From: Eubacterium sp.
Lineage (GTDB): Bacteria > Bacillota > Clostridia > Lachnospirales > Lachnospiraceae
Reading direction: 5' to 3'
Assembly: GCA_003486385.1 (NCBI GenBank)
Contig: DNFT01000082.1
Location: 1 to 10,069 of the forward strand
Length of the DNA: 10,069 nt
Of this stretch, positions 1 to 5,623 are shown one piece after another (the first letter of the stretch is position 1; every line of letters begins with the position of its first letter). The position numbers and the translations under genes are program-made. The notes below the pieces were generated by a model. The model was not told where the DNA came from. It made no database searches and was given only the letters and a program-made list of their open reading frames with translations.

Positions 1-4
1 CACC

Positions 5-23
5 GGGGTCTGACCCCTGTCCC
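5..23. repeat. GC-rich short hairpin motif before potB
   Basis: The stretch GGGGTCTGACCCC (5-17) forms a five-pair stem with a CTG loop and is followed by TGTCCC. It is far more GC-rich than the surrounding DNA. Its last ten bases (CCCCTGTCCC) recur in inverted orientation at 3325-3334. From memory, motifs of the GGGGTCAGACCCC type are dispersed between genes in many bacteria, so a REP-like repeat is possible, but two partial copies in this window do not prove it. It lies only 15 bases before the potB start and may affect readthrough from the upstream gene. Confidence 0.35.
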
Positions 24-37
24 AAGGAAAGGATATT

Positions 38-865
38 ATGAAACAATTTAAAAATCTGGTAAGACCATATCTTATCTGGTCATTCATATTGATTGTTGTG
101 CCCCTGCTTCTCATTGTGCTGTATTCGGTTACCACAGGGGGGAACAGTCTTGTAAATATCCAGTTTACGGGTGAGAATTTTAAAAAGATTTTTGAACCGG
201 TTTATATGAATGTTTTTATACGTTCCTTCAAGCTGGGTGCAATCACCACAATAATAAGCCTTATAATCGGATACATGCTTGCGTATGTTATCTCAAGGTT
301 CAGCGATAAGGCACAGAATATACTTATACTTGCTGTAACAATACCTACATGGATTAATATGCTTCTGCGCACCTATGCGTGGATAAGCCTTCTATCGGAC
401 AATGGTATCATCAACTCGTTACTTGTGTTCCTTGGACTCGACCCGGTTACGATGATGTACACGGACTTTTCGGTTATAATAGGTCTTGTGTGTGACCTGC
501 TTCCGTTTATGGTTATACCTATTCACACATCTCTGGCTAAGATGGATCATTCACTTATAGAGGCGGCGTATGACCTTGGAGCCAGGCCGGTCACGGCATT
601 CTGGAAGGTAACCTTCAAGCTTTCGATTCCGGGAGTTGTAAACGGAACGATAATGGTATTCCTGCTCTCTATATCAAGCTTTGTCATTCCGAAGCTTCTC
701 GGAGGCGGACAGTATGTGCTTATAGGAAACCTTATTGAGGAACAGTTCATTTCCGTGGGCGACTGGAATTTCGGAAGTGCTATCTCAATGTTACTTGCAG
801 TGGCAATCCTTATCATGATAAGAATTATGAAAAAAATCGATCCCGATGAGAATGGAGGTGCTTAA
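38..865 (+). CDS. potB: Spermidine/putrescine ABC transporter permease PotB
   Basis: Inner of two membrane subunits of the polyamine importer PotABCD; it forms the membrane channel with PotC and is driven by the PotA ATPase. The 275-residue protein fits the family length (about 275-285). It has an N-terminal membrane helix (about 13-33), then five more hydrophobic segments (about 65-85, 93-115, 145-165, 200-220 and 248-263). The EAA loop that docks on the ATPase is visible at about 175-199 (EAAYDLGARP...IPG). The motif PTWINMLLRTYAW at 103-115 is typical of PotB. The ATG follows an AAGGAAAGG ribosome site with 5-base spacing. The stop is two bases before the potC start, so the two are translationally coupled. 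potA is expected just upstream, outside the window. Confidence 0.93.
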   Translation: MKQFKNLVRPYLIWSFILIVVPLLLIVLYSVTTGGNSLVNIQFTGENFKKIFEPVYMNVFIRSFKLGAITTIISLIIGYMLAYVISRFSDKAQNILILAVTIPTWINMLLRTYAWISLLSDNGIINSLLVFLGLDPVTMMYTDFSVIIGLVCDLLPFMVIPIHTSLAKMDHSLIEAAYDLGARPVTAFWKVTFKLSIPGVVNGTIMVFLLSISSFVIPKLLGGGQYVLIGNLIEEQFISVGDWNFGSAISMLLAVAILIMIRIMKKIDPDENGGA

Positions 866-867
866 GC

Positions 868-1698
868 TTGAAGAAGCGTGGAAAGTTAGGCTCAATAATA
901 TATATAGCAATCTGCTTCGCATTTTTCTATATACCTATTATCGTGACCATGGTGTTCTCGTTCAACTCATCAAAGTCACTTACAAGATTCACGGGATTCA
1001 GCCTTAAGTGGTATCAGGCACTTGTCGAGGACAGGAATATTATGAGTGCAGTCGGAGTATCACTCAGTATCGCCGTTATAGCGACAGCTGTGGCAACGAT
1101 ACTTGGAACCATAACAGCCATCGGTCTTTCAAGAAACCGCAAGGTTGTCAAGGAATGGCTTATAAATGTCAACAATATTCCGATTATGAACCCGGAGATA
1201 GTTACGGCAATAGGGCTGATGATTCTTTTCTCTTCAATGAAAATTGACAGAGGTTATGTGACGATGCTTCTTGCACATATATGTTTTTGTACACCTTATG
1301 TCATAACGAGTGTCTATCCGAAGGTGAGAAGCCTTGACCCTAACCTTGCCAATGCGGCTATGGATTTGGGCGCGACACCGTTTCAGGCACTCACAAAGGT
1401 TATCGTGCCGATGATTAAGCCCGGGATATATGCAGGCATGCTGCTTTCGTTCACAATGTCGCTTGATGACTTTGTTATCTCATACTTTGTAACCGGAAAC
1501 GGAGTAGCCAATATCTCTATTGTCGTGTATAACATGACAAAGAGAACCAACCCTACAATCAATGCATTGTCGGCGATTGTTATTGTAATTATCATAGTTA
1601 CGCTTCTCATCGTTAACCTTGTCCCGGAGGCAGTGAAGAAGAGACAGGAAAAAACAGCTGAAAAGAATAAGAAGCTGATACAGGAAAAAATAAAATAA
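868..1698 (+). CDS. potC: Spermidine/putrescine ABC transporter permease PotC (TTG start)
   Basis: Second permease subunit of the polyamine importer. It has 276 residues, with membrane helices at about 9-32, 62-86, 110-124, 131-150, 187-207 and 235-254. The EAA loop lies at about 162-186 (NAAMDLGATP...KPG). The motifs SFNSSKS at 31-37 and SLDDFVISYFVTG at 198-210 are characteristic of PotC. The start is TTG at 868, chosen because a strong GGAGGTG ribosome site (854-860) sits seven bases upstream, inside the end of potB, and because translation from there gives the expected short basic N-terminus (MKKRGK). The Lys-rich C-terminal tail (about 257-276) is cytoplasmic by the positive-inside rule. 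It belongs to one operon with potB and probably potD. Confidence 0.93.
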   Translation: MKKRGKLGSIIYIAICFAFFYIPIIVTMVFSFNSSKSLTRFTGFSLKWYQALVEDRNIMSAVGVSLSIAVIATAVATILGTITAIGLSRNRKVVKEWLINVNNIPIMNPEIVTAIGLMILFSSMKIDRGYVTMLLAHICFCTPYVITSVYPKVRSLDPNLANAAMDLGATPFQALTKVIVPMIKPGIYAGMLLSFTMSLDDFVISYFVTGNGVANISIVVYNMTKRTNPTINALSAIVIVIIIVTLLIVNLVPEAVKKRQEKTAEKNKKLIQEKIK

Positions 1699-1827
1699 AT
1701 CAGAATAGAATGAAGAAATATAATTAAAATGTAGAATATACTGCTGAACATATAATGCGGTTATAAGATTTAATTATGGAAACAGGTTTTTTATAATGTA
1801 TGTATAAGCGCAATAAAATGGCAGGAT

Positions 1828-1833
1828 GGAGGA
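1828..1833 (+). promoter_or_regulatory. Ribosome binding site that sets the potD start
   Basis: GGAGGA lies five bases before the ATG at 1839. A longer in-frame reading would begin at ATG 1800, but it has no ribosome site and would put 13 extra residues (MYKRNKMAGWRTE) in front of a textbook lipoprotein signal. The start at 1839 is therefore preferred. Confidence 0.85.
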
Positions 1834-1838
1834 CTGAA

Positions 1839-2888
1839 ATGAAGAAGAAAATAGCAGCATTAATATTATGTGTATGTATGGCAGCACTTGCCTTAAGCGG
1901 GTGTGGTTCCTCGGGAAAGAAGACACTCAGGGTGTACAATGCCGGAGAATATATTGACAAGACACTTTTATCAAAGTTCGAGAAGCAGTATAACTGCAAG
2001 GTAGTATACGAGACCTTTGATTCTAACGAATCACTCTACACAAAGGTTATGAGCGGAAGTAAGTACGATGTCCTTATTCCATCGGACTATATGATAGAAA
2101 GACTTATTAAGGAAAATTACCTTCAGCCGGTCGATTGGAGCCTTATAACCAACAAGGACAATATTATTTCGGATTTGTACGGAAGAAGCTTTGACCCGGA
2201 AAACACATATTCTGTACCTTATTTCTGGGGTTCTGTAGGTATTCTCTATGATAAGACTGTTGTGTCTGAGGAGGATGCGAAGGAGGGCTGGAACCTTCTT
2301 TTAAATGAGAAGTACAAGGGTGACCTCTATATGTATGATTCAGAGAGGGATTCATTTATGATAGCACTCAAGACACTTGGATATTCAATGAACACCAAGA
2401 ATTATTCGGAGCTTGATGCCGCTTATGAGTGGCTCTGCAATCAGAGAGATATCATGGAGCCTGTCTATGTAGGGGATGACGTCATCGACAATATGATTTC
2501 GGGAAACAAGTCAATTGCGGTTGTATACTCAGGCGATGCTGCTTATATCATGTCTGAGAACGATAAGCTTGCATATATTGAGCCGGAGCAGGGAACCAAC
2601 ATCTGGTGTGACTGCATGGTCATCACAAAAGACTGCACAGACACAGAGCTTGCCCATCAGTTTATGAACTTCATGCTTGATGAGGAAAACGCTCTTGCAA
2701 ATACCGAGGAGGTTGGGTATTCTTCACCGGTTAAGTCTGCGTTCGAGGCAATGCAGGAGGATGTTTATAAGGGGATAAGTGCTTATGTAACAAGAGTCGG
2801 TTATGATAAGGATGAAGTATTTGCATATCAGGAGACAGAAATTAAGTCATACTGTGCAGACCTTTGGACGAAGGTTAAAGCTCATTAA
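1839..2888 (+). CDS. potD: Spermidine/putrescine-binding lipoprotein PotD
   Basis: Extracytoplasmic polyamine-binding protein that delivers substrate to PotBC. From the ATG at 1839 it has 349 residues, matching E. coli PotD (348). Residues 1-22 are a lipoprotein signal ending in the lipobox LSGC, with lipidated Cys22, as expected in a Gram-positive. The mature part is an SBP type-2 fold: RVYNAGEY (31-38), YDVLIPSDYM (76-85), NIWCDCMVIT (254-263). Trp256 and Asp258 match the E. coli substrate residues Trp255/Asp257; Ser82, Tyr84 and Tyr38 also align. By hand alignment the ligand-stacking Trp34 of E. coli is Ala35 here and Glu171 is Asp171, so polyamine preference may differ. potD lies 140 bases after potC in AT-rich DNA without a convincing promoter, and is followed by the operon terminator. 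Confidence 0.92.
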   Translation: MKKKIAALILCVCMAALALSGCGSSGKKTLRVYNAGEYIDKTLLSKFEKQYNCKVVYETFDSNESLYTKVMSGSKYDVLIPSDYMIERLIKENYLQPVDWSLITNKDNIISDLYGRSFDPENTYSVPYFWGSVGILYDKTVVSEEDAKEGWNLLLNEKYKGDLYMYDSERDSFMIALKTLGYSMNTKNYSELDAAYEWLCNQRDIMEPVYVGDDVIDNMISGNKSIAVVYSGDAAYIMSENDKLAYIEPEQGTNIWCDCMVITKDCTDTELAHQFMNFMLDEENALANTEEVGYSSPVKSAFEAMQEDVYKGISAYVTRVGYDKDEVFAYQETEIKSYCADLWTKVKAH

Positions 2889-2911
2889 TTACCTGAGAAT
2901 AAAAAATATAG

Positions 2912-2950
2912 AAGGAGAACGTGCTGGCTGTGGTGTGTTCTCCTTTATAA
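2912..2950 (+). terminator. Rho-independent terminator of the pot operon
   Basis: AAGGAGAAC (2912-2920) and GTTCTCCTT (2937-2945) form a perfect nine-pair stem with a 16-base loop. The stem is followed by an AT-rich tail (TATAA TTTATAA) rather than a pure T run. It begins 24 bases after the potD stop and precedes a new promoter, so it plausibly ends the transporter transcript. Confidence 0.75.
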
Positions 2951-2985
2951 TTTATAAATAAAAAATGAAAGTTGGTCAATTTTTA

Positions 2986-3013
2986 TTGAAAAAAATTAAT
3001 TAAGCAGTATAAT
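2986..3013 (+). promoter_or_regulatory. Sigma-A promoter of the HMA gene
   Basis: TTGAAA (2986-2991) and TATAAT (3008-3013) are separated by 16 bases, matching the vegetative consensus at 5/6 and 6/6 positions. Transcription should start near 3020, which falls inside the palindrome at 3017-3041. The leader to the HMA start would be about 79 nt. Confidence 0.72.
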
Positions 3014-3016
3014 GGG

Positions 3017-3041
3017 TATATACATAAAATATATGTATATA
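3017..3041. promoter_or_regulatory. Perfect 10-bp inverted repeat over the transcription start (candidate operator)
   Basis: TATATACATA (3017-3026) and TATGTATATA (3032-3041) are exact inverted copies with a five-base centre (AAATA). The repeat starts three bases after the -10 box, so a bound dimer would block initiation. This is the usual position for repressors such as ArsR/SmtB-type metal sensors. The site is not a canonical cop box (TACAnnTGTA), because the half-sites lie further apart. No regulator gene lies next to it, so which protein binds is unknown. AT-rich DNA yields such repeats by chance more often than GC-rich DNA. Confidence 0.5.
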
Positions 3042-3098
3042 CGGAACGTGTGGGAGAACAGCCATACTTACATTATTTAAGGTGAAGGGAGAGCTAAT

Positions 3099-3317
3099 AT
3101 GAACAAGACGTACAATATTTCGGTAGACTGTATCAATTGTGCAAATACTATGGAGGATATTGCCAATAACACACCGGGAGTCATAGATGCAGCTGTCAGC
3201 TTTATGACACAGAAGCTGGAAGTCGAGTTTGAGGATGGACAGGATGATAAAAAGGTAATGGCAGAGGTGCTGAAGGCCTGCAGGGAGGTTGAGCCGGACT
3301 GTAAGATTGAATTTTAA
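3099..3317 (+). CDS. Stand-alone heavy-metal-associated (HMA) domain protein
   Basis: A 72-residue protein that is a single HMA ferredoxin-like domain, as in soluble metal chaperones and the N-terminus of metal-pumping P1B ATPases. The metal site is the loop VDCINCANTME, with Cys11 and Cys14 in a CxxC and Asp10 directly before the first Cys. In P1B ATPases a DCxxCA loop is typical of Zn/Cd/Pb pumps (ZntA type has MDCAACA), while copper chaperones usually have MTCxxC; Zn2+/Cd2+ is thus a better guess than Cu+. The ATG follows an AGGGAGAG ribosome site, and the gene ends in tandem TAA stops. No metal ATPase is adjacent in the window. It has its own promoter and a candidate operator. Confidence 0.85.
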   Translation: MNKTYNISVDCINCANTMEDIANNTPGVIDAAVSFMTQKLEVEFEDGQDDKKVMAEVLKACREVEPDCKIEF

Positions 3318-3330
3318 TAAATCCGGGACA

Positions 3331-3360
3331 GGGGCAGGCTTTGGTTAAGCTGCCTGCTCC
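3331..3360 (+). other. Stem-loop between the HMA and LytTR genes
   Basis: GGGGCAGGC (3331-3339) pairs with GCCTGCTCC (3352-3360) in nine pairs with one G-U, closing a 12-base loop. No T run follows (ATAAATAGG comes next), so it is a poor Rho-independent terminator. It may be an attenuator or a 3'-end-stabilising hairpin. Its left arm overlaps the inverted copy of the window-start GC-rich motif (GGGACAGGGG, 3325-3334). Confidence 0.45.
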
Positions 3361-3381
3361 ATAAATAGGTGAAGGAGTGCC

Positions 3382-3834
3382 ATGCATACACAAAAATCAA
3401 TTACAATAGTATCCAACAGAAGGAAAAGGACACTTTCAGTCAACCATATACTTTATATTCATATGCGAAGAAAGCATGCAGATGTACACATGGATAACGG
3501 AGAGGTCATCGAGACAAGAACAACTTATAAGGAATTCTGTGATATGCTCGGGGATGCTTTCATTGAGGTCAGAAGAGGTAATCTTGTATCGGTTATAGCC
3601 ATACATGATGTGACGGATATGGTAAATCTTAATAACGGTATGGCAGTGGAATATACGATTAGCCGAAAAGAGGAAATAGAAAACAGATTATATCAGAGAC
3701 AAAGAAATATTATTATGAATTTTTCAACGGAAGGAATTCCCGGTTCATTTGAGGAATACTGTGAATATTATAAAAGCTATGAGAATATGCCGTTTGCGTT
3801 TACGGACATTGAAATGATATTTGATGATGACTGA
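3382..3834 (+). CDS. LytTR-family DNA-binding protein, probably C-terminally shortened
   Basis: A 150-residue protein. Residues about 7-105 form a LytTR DNA-binding domain: ILYIHMRRKHADVHMDNG (23-40), the FIEVRRGNLVSVIAI segment (60-74, normally F..IHRS.IVN...I) and the closing YTISRKEE. There is no receiver domain before it, so it is not a standard response regulator. Residues about 114-150 (YCEYYKSYENMPFAFTDIEM) look like the lead-in and first strand of a PAS-like sensor domain, but the protein ends there in DDD. From memory, longer lachnospiral LytTR proteins continue into a full domain at this point, so truncation is likely; no frame downstream restores it. A GAAGGAG ribosome site precedes the ATG. 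Targets are unknown. Confidence 0.72.
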   Translation: MHTQKSITIVSNRRKRTLSVNHILYIHMRRKHADVHMDNGEVIETRTTYKEFCDMLGDAFIEVRRGNLVSVIAIHDVTDMVNLNNGMAVEYTISRKEEIENRLYQRQRNIIMNFSTEGIPGSFEEYCEYYKSYENMPFAFTDIEMIFDDD

Positions 3835-3919
3835 AATGCCATTTTCACGACACTGGATTATGCATATAGAAGCATGTCTGCGGATTAAAAATAAGAATTA
3901 GAGAAGGGAGAAAAACAAT

Positions 3920-4162
3920 ATGAGAAAAAAATACGAGGCATTGATGAACAGTATCAATGAAGGAAAGTACACGGGTCGTGAGATTATACTTGCAGGAATG
4001 GTTCTGTTTCTGACGGGAGCATTGTTTGGGGTGTTCTTTTCACCGAAAAAGCATCAGGTAATCGGAAGCAATAACAGAAACAATGGAAGTAATAACGGAC
4101 CGACAACCAATCATAATCAGGGTGATAAAGAGAACATGGAAAATGAAGAAAAGCACGATTGA
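3920..4162 (+). CDS. Small single-helix membrane protein of unknown function
   Basis: I do not recognise a named family. The 80-residue product has a basic/polar N-terminus (1-21), one hydrophobic helix (about 22-40, IILAGMVLFLTGALFGVFF), a positive SPKKH patch directly after it, and an Asn-rich, low-complexity hydrophilic tail (about 50-80: NNRNNGSNNG, then an acidic EENEEK-like end). Charges are positive on both sides, so orientation is unclear. An AAGGGAG ribosome site stands about ten bases before the ATG, which supports translation. It lies between the LytTR gene (86 bases upstream) and a GNAT gene (27 bases downstream), and is probably cotranscribed with the latter. Confidence 0.6.
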   Translation: MRKKYEALMNSINEGKYTGREIILAGMVLFLTGALFGVFFSPKKHQVIGSNNRNNGSNNGPTTNHNQGDKENMENEEKHD

Positions 4163-4189
4163 AAGTAGAGCAGTAAATGGGGGGATTTT

Positions 4190-4636
4190 ATGTATACATA
4201 TATAACATTAAGAGAAAGACCACAGTTAAAGAATTATGCATCAGAGTGGTTCCACAGTAAGTGGTATGTTCCAAAACAGGCATATCTTGAATGTATGGAA
4301 GCGTATATTAACAGTGAAACTGAATACGGCTGGTATCTTTGCATGGATGGAGAAAAAATCGTTGGTGGTCTGGGTGTGATTGAGAATGATTTTCATGACA
4401 GAAAAGACCTCACACCTAATATCTGTGCGGTCTACACGGAGGAGGAGTACCGCTGTATTGGGATTGCAGGGCATCTGCTTGACATGGCTGTGGAAGACCT
4501 GAGAGCAAAGGGCATATCACCTGTTTATCTGATTACAGACCATACAAGCTTCTATGAGAGGTATGGCTGGGAGTTTTTGTGTATGGTTCAAGGGGATGGT
4601 GAGCCGCACATGACGAGGATGTATATTCACAGATAA
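4190..4636 (+). CDS. GNAT-family N-acetyltransferase (first)
   Basis: A 148-residue acyltransferase of the GCN5-related fold, predicted to use acetyl-CoA on an unknown amine substrate. The acetyl-CoA pyrophosphate loop (motif A) is visible as EEEYRCIGIAGHLLDMAVED (84-103), with Arg88-x-x-Gly-x-Ala in place of the canonical Q/R-x-x-G-x-G/A. The motif B region is HTSFYERYGWEF (118-129), typical of the fold's last strand and helix. The C-terminus ends in MTRMYIHR. The ATG follows a GGGGGG ribosome site seven to eight bases upstream. The stop codon at 4634-4636 coincides with the first bases of the duplicated hsp20 cassette, so that duplication ends flush with this gene. Confidence 0.82.
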   Translation: MYTYITLRERPQLKNYASEWFHSKWYVPKQAYLECMEAYINSETEYGWYLCMDGEKIVGGLGVIENDFHDRKDLTPNICAVYTEEEYRCIGIAGHLLDMAVEDLRAKGISPVYLITDHTSFYERYGWEFLCMVQGDGEPHMTRMYIHR

Positions 4637-4666
4637 TAAATTCTTAATAATTTCTTTATAATTTTA

Positions 4667-4693
4667 TTAGCACTCACCTCTTGACATTGCTAA
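4667..4693. promoter_or_regulatory. CIRCE-like HrcA operator (copy 1)
   Basis: TTAGCACTC, nine bases, then CATTGCTAA. The left half matches the CIRCE consensus (TTAGCACTC-N9-GAGTGCTAA) exactly and the right half at seven of nine positions. It overlaps the -35 box (4681-4686), so HrcA binding would block RNA polymerase. CIRCE sites normally control groE and dnaK operons; use at an sHSP gene is less common. hrcA is not in the window. Confidence 0.75.
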
Positions 4694-4709
4694 CAACTAG
4701 GTGTATAAC
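4681..4709 (+). promoter_or_regulatory. hsp20: Sigma-A promoter of hsp20 copy 1
   Basis: TTGACA (4681-4686), a 17-base spacer and TATAAC (4704-4709) form a near-consensus vegetative promoter. AT-rich DNA upstream (4637-4666) may act as an UP element. The -35 box lies inside the CIRCE-like site. Transcription should start near 4716, giving a leader of about 140 nt. Confidence 0.82.
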
Positions 4710-4715
4710 GTACTC

Positions 4716-4854
4716 AGAACAAAGGAAAGGAACCAAAAAGGGTAAAAGAAGTTACGAATTACCTTGAGATTCCTCGTACATCCCGGTTCCAAAAATGAAG
4801 TAACAGAAGGTAATAATTTTAGGTTTTGTTTTTTAGGAAAAGGAGAGATGACTT
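4716..4854 (+). promoter_or_regulatory. Structured 5' leader of hsp20 copy 1 (candidate RNA thermometer)
   Basis: The leader holds several exact complementary pairs: GGAACC (4729-4734) with GGTTCC (4785-4790), ATTACCTT (4758-4765) with AAGGTAAT (4807-4814), and GTTAC (4751-4755) with GTAAC (4800-4804). These cross one another, so they are alternative helices or a pseudoknot. TTCCT (4770-4774) can also pair with AGGAA (4835-4839) next to the AGGAG ribosome site (4841-4845). The layout suggests control of translation, perhaps by temperature, but no known thermometer family is recognised. Confidence 0.42.
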
Positions 4855-5295
4855 ATGTTAATGCCTAGTATTTTTGGAGAGAACTTATTTAATGATGACT
4901 GGATGGACTTTGGATTCCCAGAGGTTGACAAGGCTCTGTATGGTAAGCATGCAGGACATGTGATGAAAACAGATGTGAAGGAGACAGACACAGGCTATGA
5001 GGTAGACATTGACCTTCCGGGATTTAAGAAGGATGAAATCAATGCTAAGCTTGATAATGGCTACCTTACAATAAGTGCCGCCAAGGGACTTGATAAGGAT
5101 GAGAAGGATAAGAAGGGTAAATACATCAGAAAGGAGCGTTATGCAGGTTCGATGAGCCGTAGCTTCTATGTAGGCGAAGGTGTTACCGAGGAGGACATCA
5201 AGGCTAAGTACGAGGACGGTATTTTAAGACTTGTGGTTCCGAAGAAGGACGCTAAGGCTGTAGAGAACAAGAAGTATATAGCTATTGAAGGCTGA
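4855..5295 (+). CDS. hsp20: Small heat shock protein Hsp20 (copy 1)
   Basis: ATP-independent holdase chaperone of the alpha-crystallin family that binds unfolding proteins in the cytoplasm. The 146-residue length is normal. A short hydrophobic N-terminal arm (1-30, MLMPSIFGENLF) precedes the alpha-crystallin domain at about 37-135. Signature pieces are VDIDLPGFKKDEI (50-62), NGYLTISA (68-75) and YEDGILRLVVPKK near 117-130. The C-terminal extension ends in YIAIEG and holds the I-x-I motif (Ile142, Ile144) used for oligomer assembly. The ATG follows an AGGAG site with nine-base spacing. Expression is predicted from the CIRCE-overlapped promoter. It differs from copy 2 at six residues (18, 35, 45, 84, 87, 93), about 96% identity. 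Confidence 0.95.
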   Translation: MLMPSIFGENLFNDDWMDFGFPEVDKALYGKHAGHVMKTDVKETDTGYEVDIDLPGFKKDEINAKLDNGYLTISAAKGLDKDEKDKKGKYIRKERYAGSMSRSFYVGEGVTEEDIKAKYEDGILRLVVPKKDAKAVENKKYIAIEG

Positions 5296-5317
5296 TGCAA
5301 TAATATATAAAATAAAT

Positions 5318-5394
5318 GCGAAGCATCGATTTTATATGAGCAAGCAGCGAAGCGGATTGCGAATATCATTGACAAAAGGAAAGAAGCGATATAT
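5318..5394 (+). repeat. Conserved spacer with GCGAAGC motifs between hsp20 and the small ORF
   Basis: This segment recurs at 7867-7944 with only about two differences, closer than most of the hsp20 coding region. It holds the small hairpin ATGCGAAGCAT and repeated GCGAAGC/GCGAAT words. In the frame of the small ORF it is open back to a TAA just upstream, but offers no ATG, GTG or TTG start. From memory, words like these occur dispersed in lachnospiral genomes. Its role is unknown: 5' region of the small ORF, RNA element, or genomic repeat. Confidence 0.4.
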
Positions 5395-5514
5395 ATGGAT
5401 AAGAATCCAAAACACCCATTGAAAAAGAGAAAAGTACAGCAGAAGGTTAATGTGACTGCTGAGAACGGCGAGGAAGAGCATGCTTCAGGAAAGCATAAAA
5501 AGCACTATGAATAG
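5395..5514 (+). CDS. 39-residue basic small protein (copy 1), unknown function
   Basis: Not recognised as any family. The peptide starts MDKNPKHPLKKRKVQQKVN and ends in an acidic patch (ENGEEEH) then GKHKKHYE: strongly charged, no membrane segment, no Cys. A purine-rich AAAGGAAAG site lies about eight bases upstream of the ATG. The copy at 7945-8064 has the same length and reading frame; of eight base differences I count, six are silent (for example CCA/CCG, TTG/TTA, AAA/AAG) and two change a residue (V20L, A32T). That ratio argues it is translated and selected. It lies between hsp20 and a strong terminator, so it is probably cotranscribed with hsp20 in this copy. Confidence 0.62.
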   Translation: MDKNPKHPLKKRKVQQKVNVTAENGEEEHASGKHKKHYE

Positions 5515-5578
5515 CGGATTGAAGCAGTTTTAAGAGCCGGCTTTTGAACCGAAATTTAATATCGTTTTGAACTTACAG

Positions 5579-5613
5579 GCACCGCGGCAGAGATTGACGC
5601 GGTGCTTTTTTTT
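5579..5613 (+). terminator. Rho-independent terminator of cassette copy 1
   Basis: GCACCGCG (5579-5586) pairs perfectly with CGCGGTGC (5598-5605) around an 11-base loop and is followed by eight Ts. This is a textbook terminator, conserved at 8132-8163 in copy 2. Confidence 0.92.
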
Positions 5614-5623
5614 CAAAAAGTTA

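Larger units (their letters stand above)
4633..5605 (+). repeat. Direct repeat, copy 1: hsp20 heat-shock cassette
   Basis: Left copy of a long direct repeat; the right copy is 7111-8158, offset by exactly 2,478 bases at the promoter and hsp20 start. It contains promoter with CIRCE-like site, leader, hsp20, a 39-codon ORF and a terminator. By hand comparison the 222-base region before hsp20 differs at about nine positions, with no gaps. Copy 1 lacks a 72-nt segment present in copy 2 after hsp20. No transposase or terminal inverted repeats flank it. Confidence 0.9.

Noticed and set aside
547..816. Minus-strand open frame inside potB (and similar ones opposite potC, potD, hsp20, MerR, GNAT and BspA genes)
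   Set aside because: They lie wholly opposite strong genes, lack ribosome sites and encode no recognisable protein.
1008..1247. Open frame inside potC in another + frame
   Set aside because: Shadow frame of potC with no ribosome site and no family features.
1751..1797. Two TATAAT boxes between potC and potD as a potD promoter
   Set aside because: Neither has a convincing -35 box at 16-18 bases; such hexamers are expected in this AT-rich gap.
1800..1838. Longer potD start at ATG 1800
   Set aside because: No ribosome site; it would bury the lipoprotein signal behind 13 polar residues. GGAGGA before ATG 1839 decides the start.
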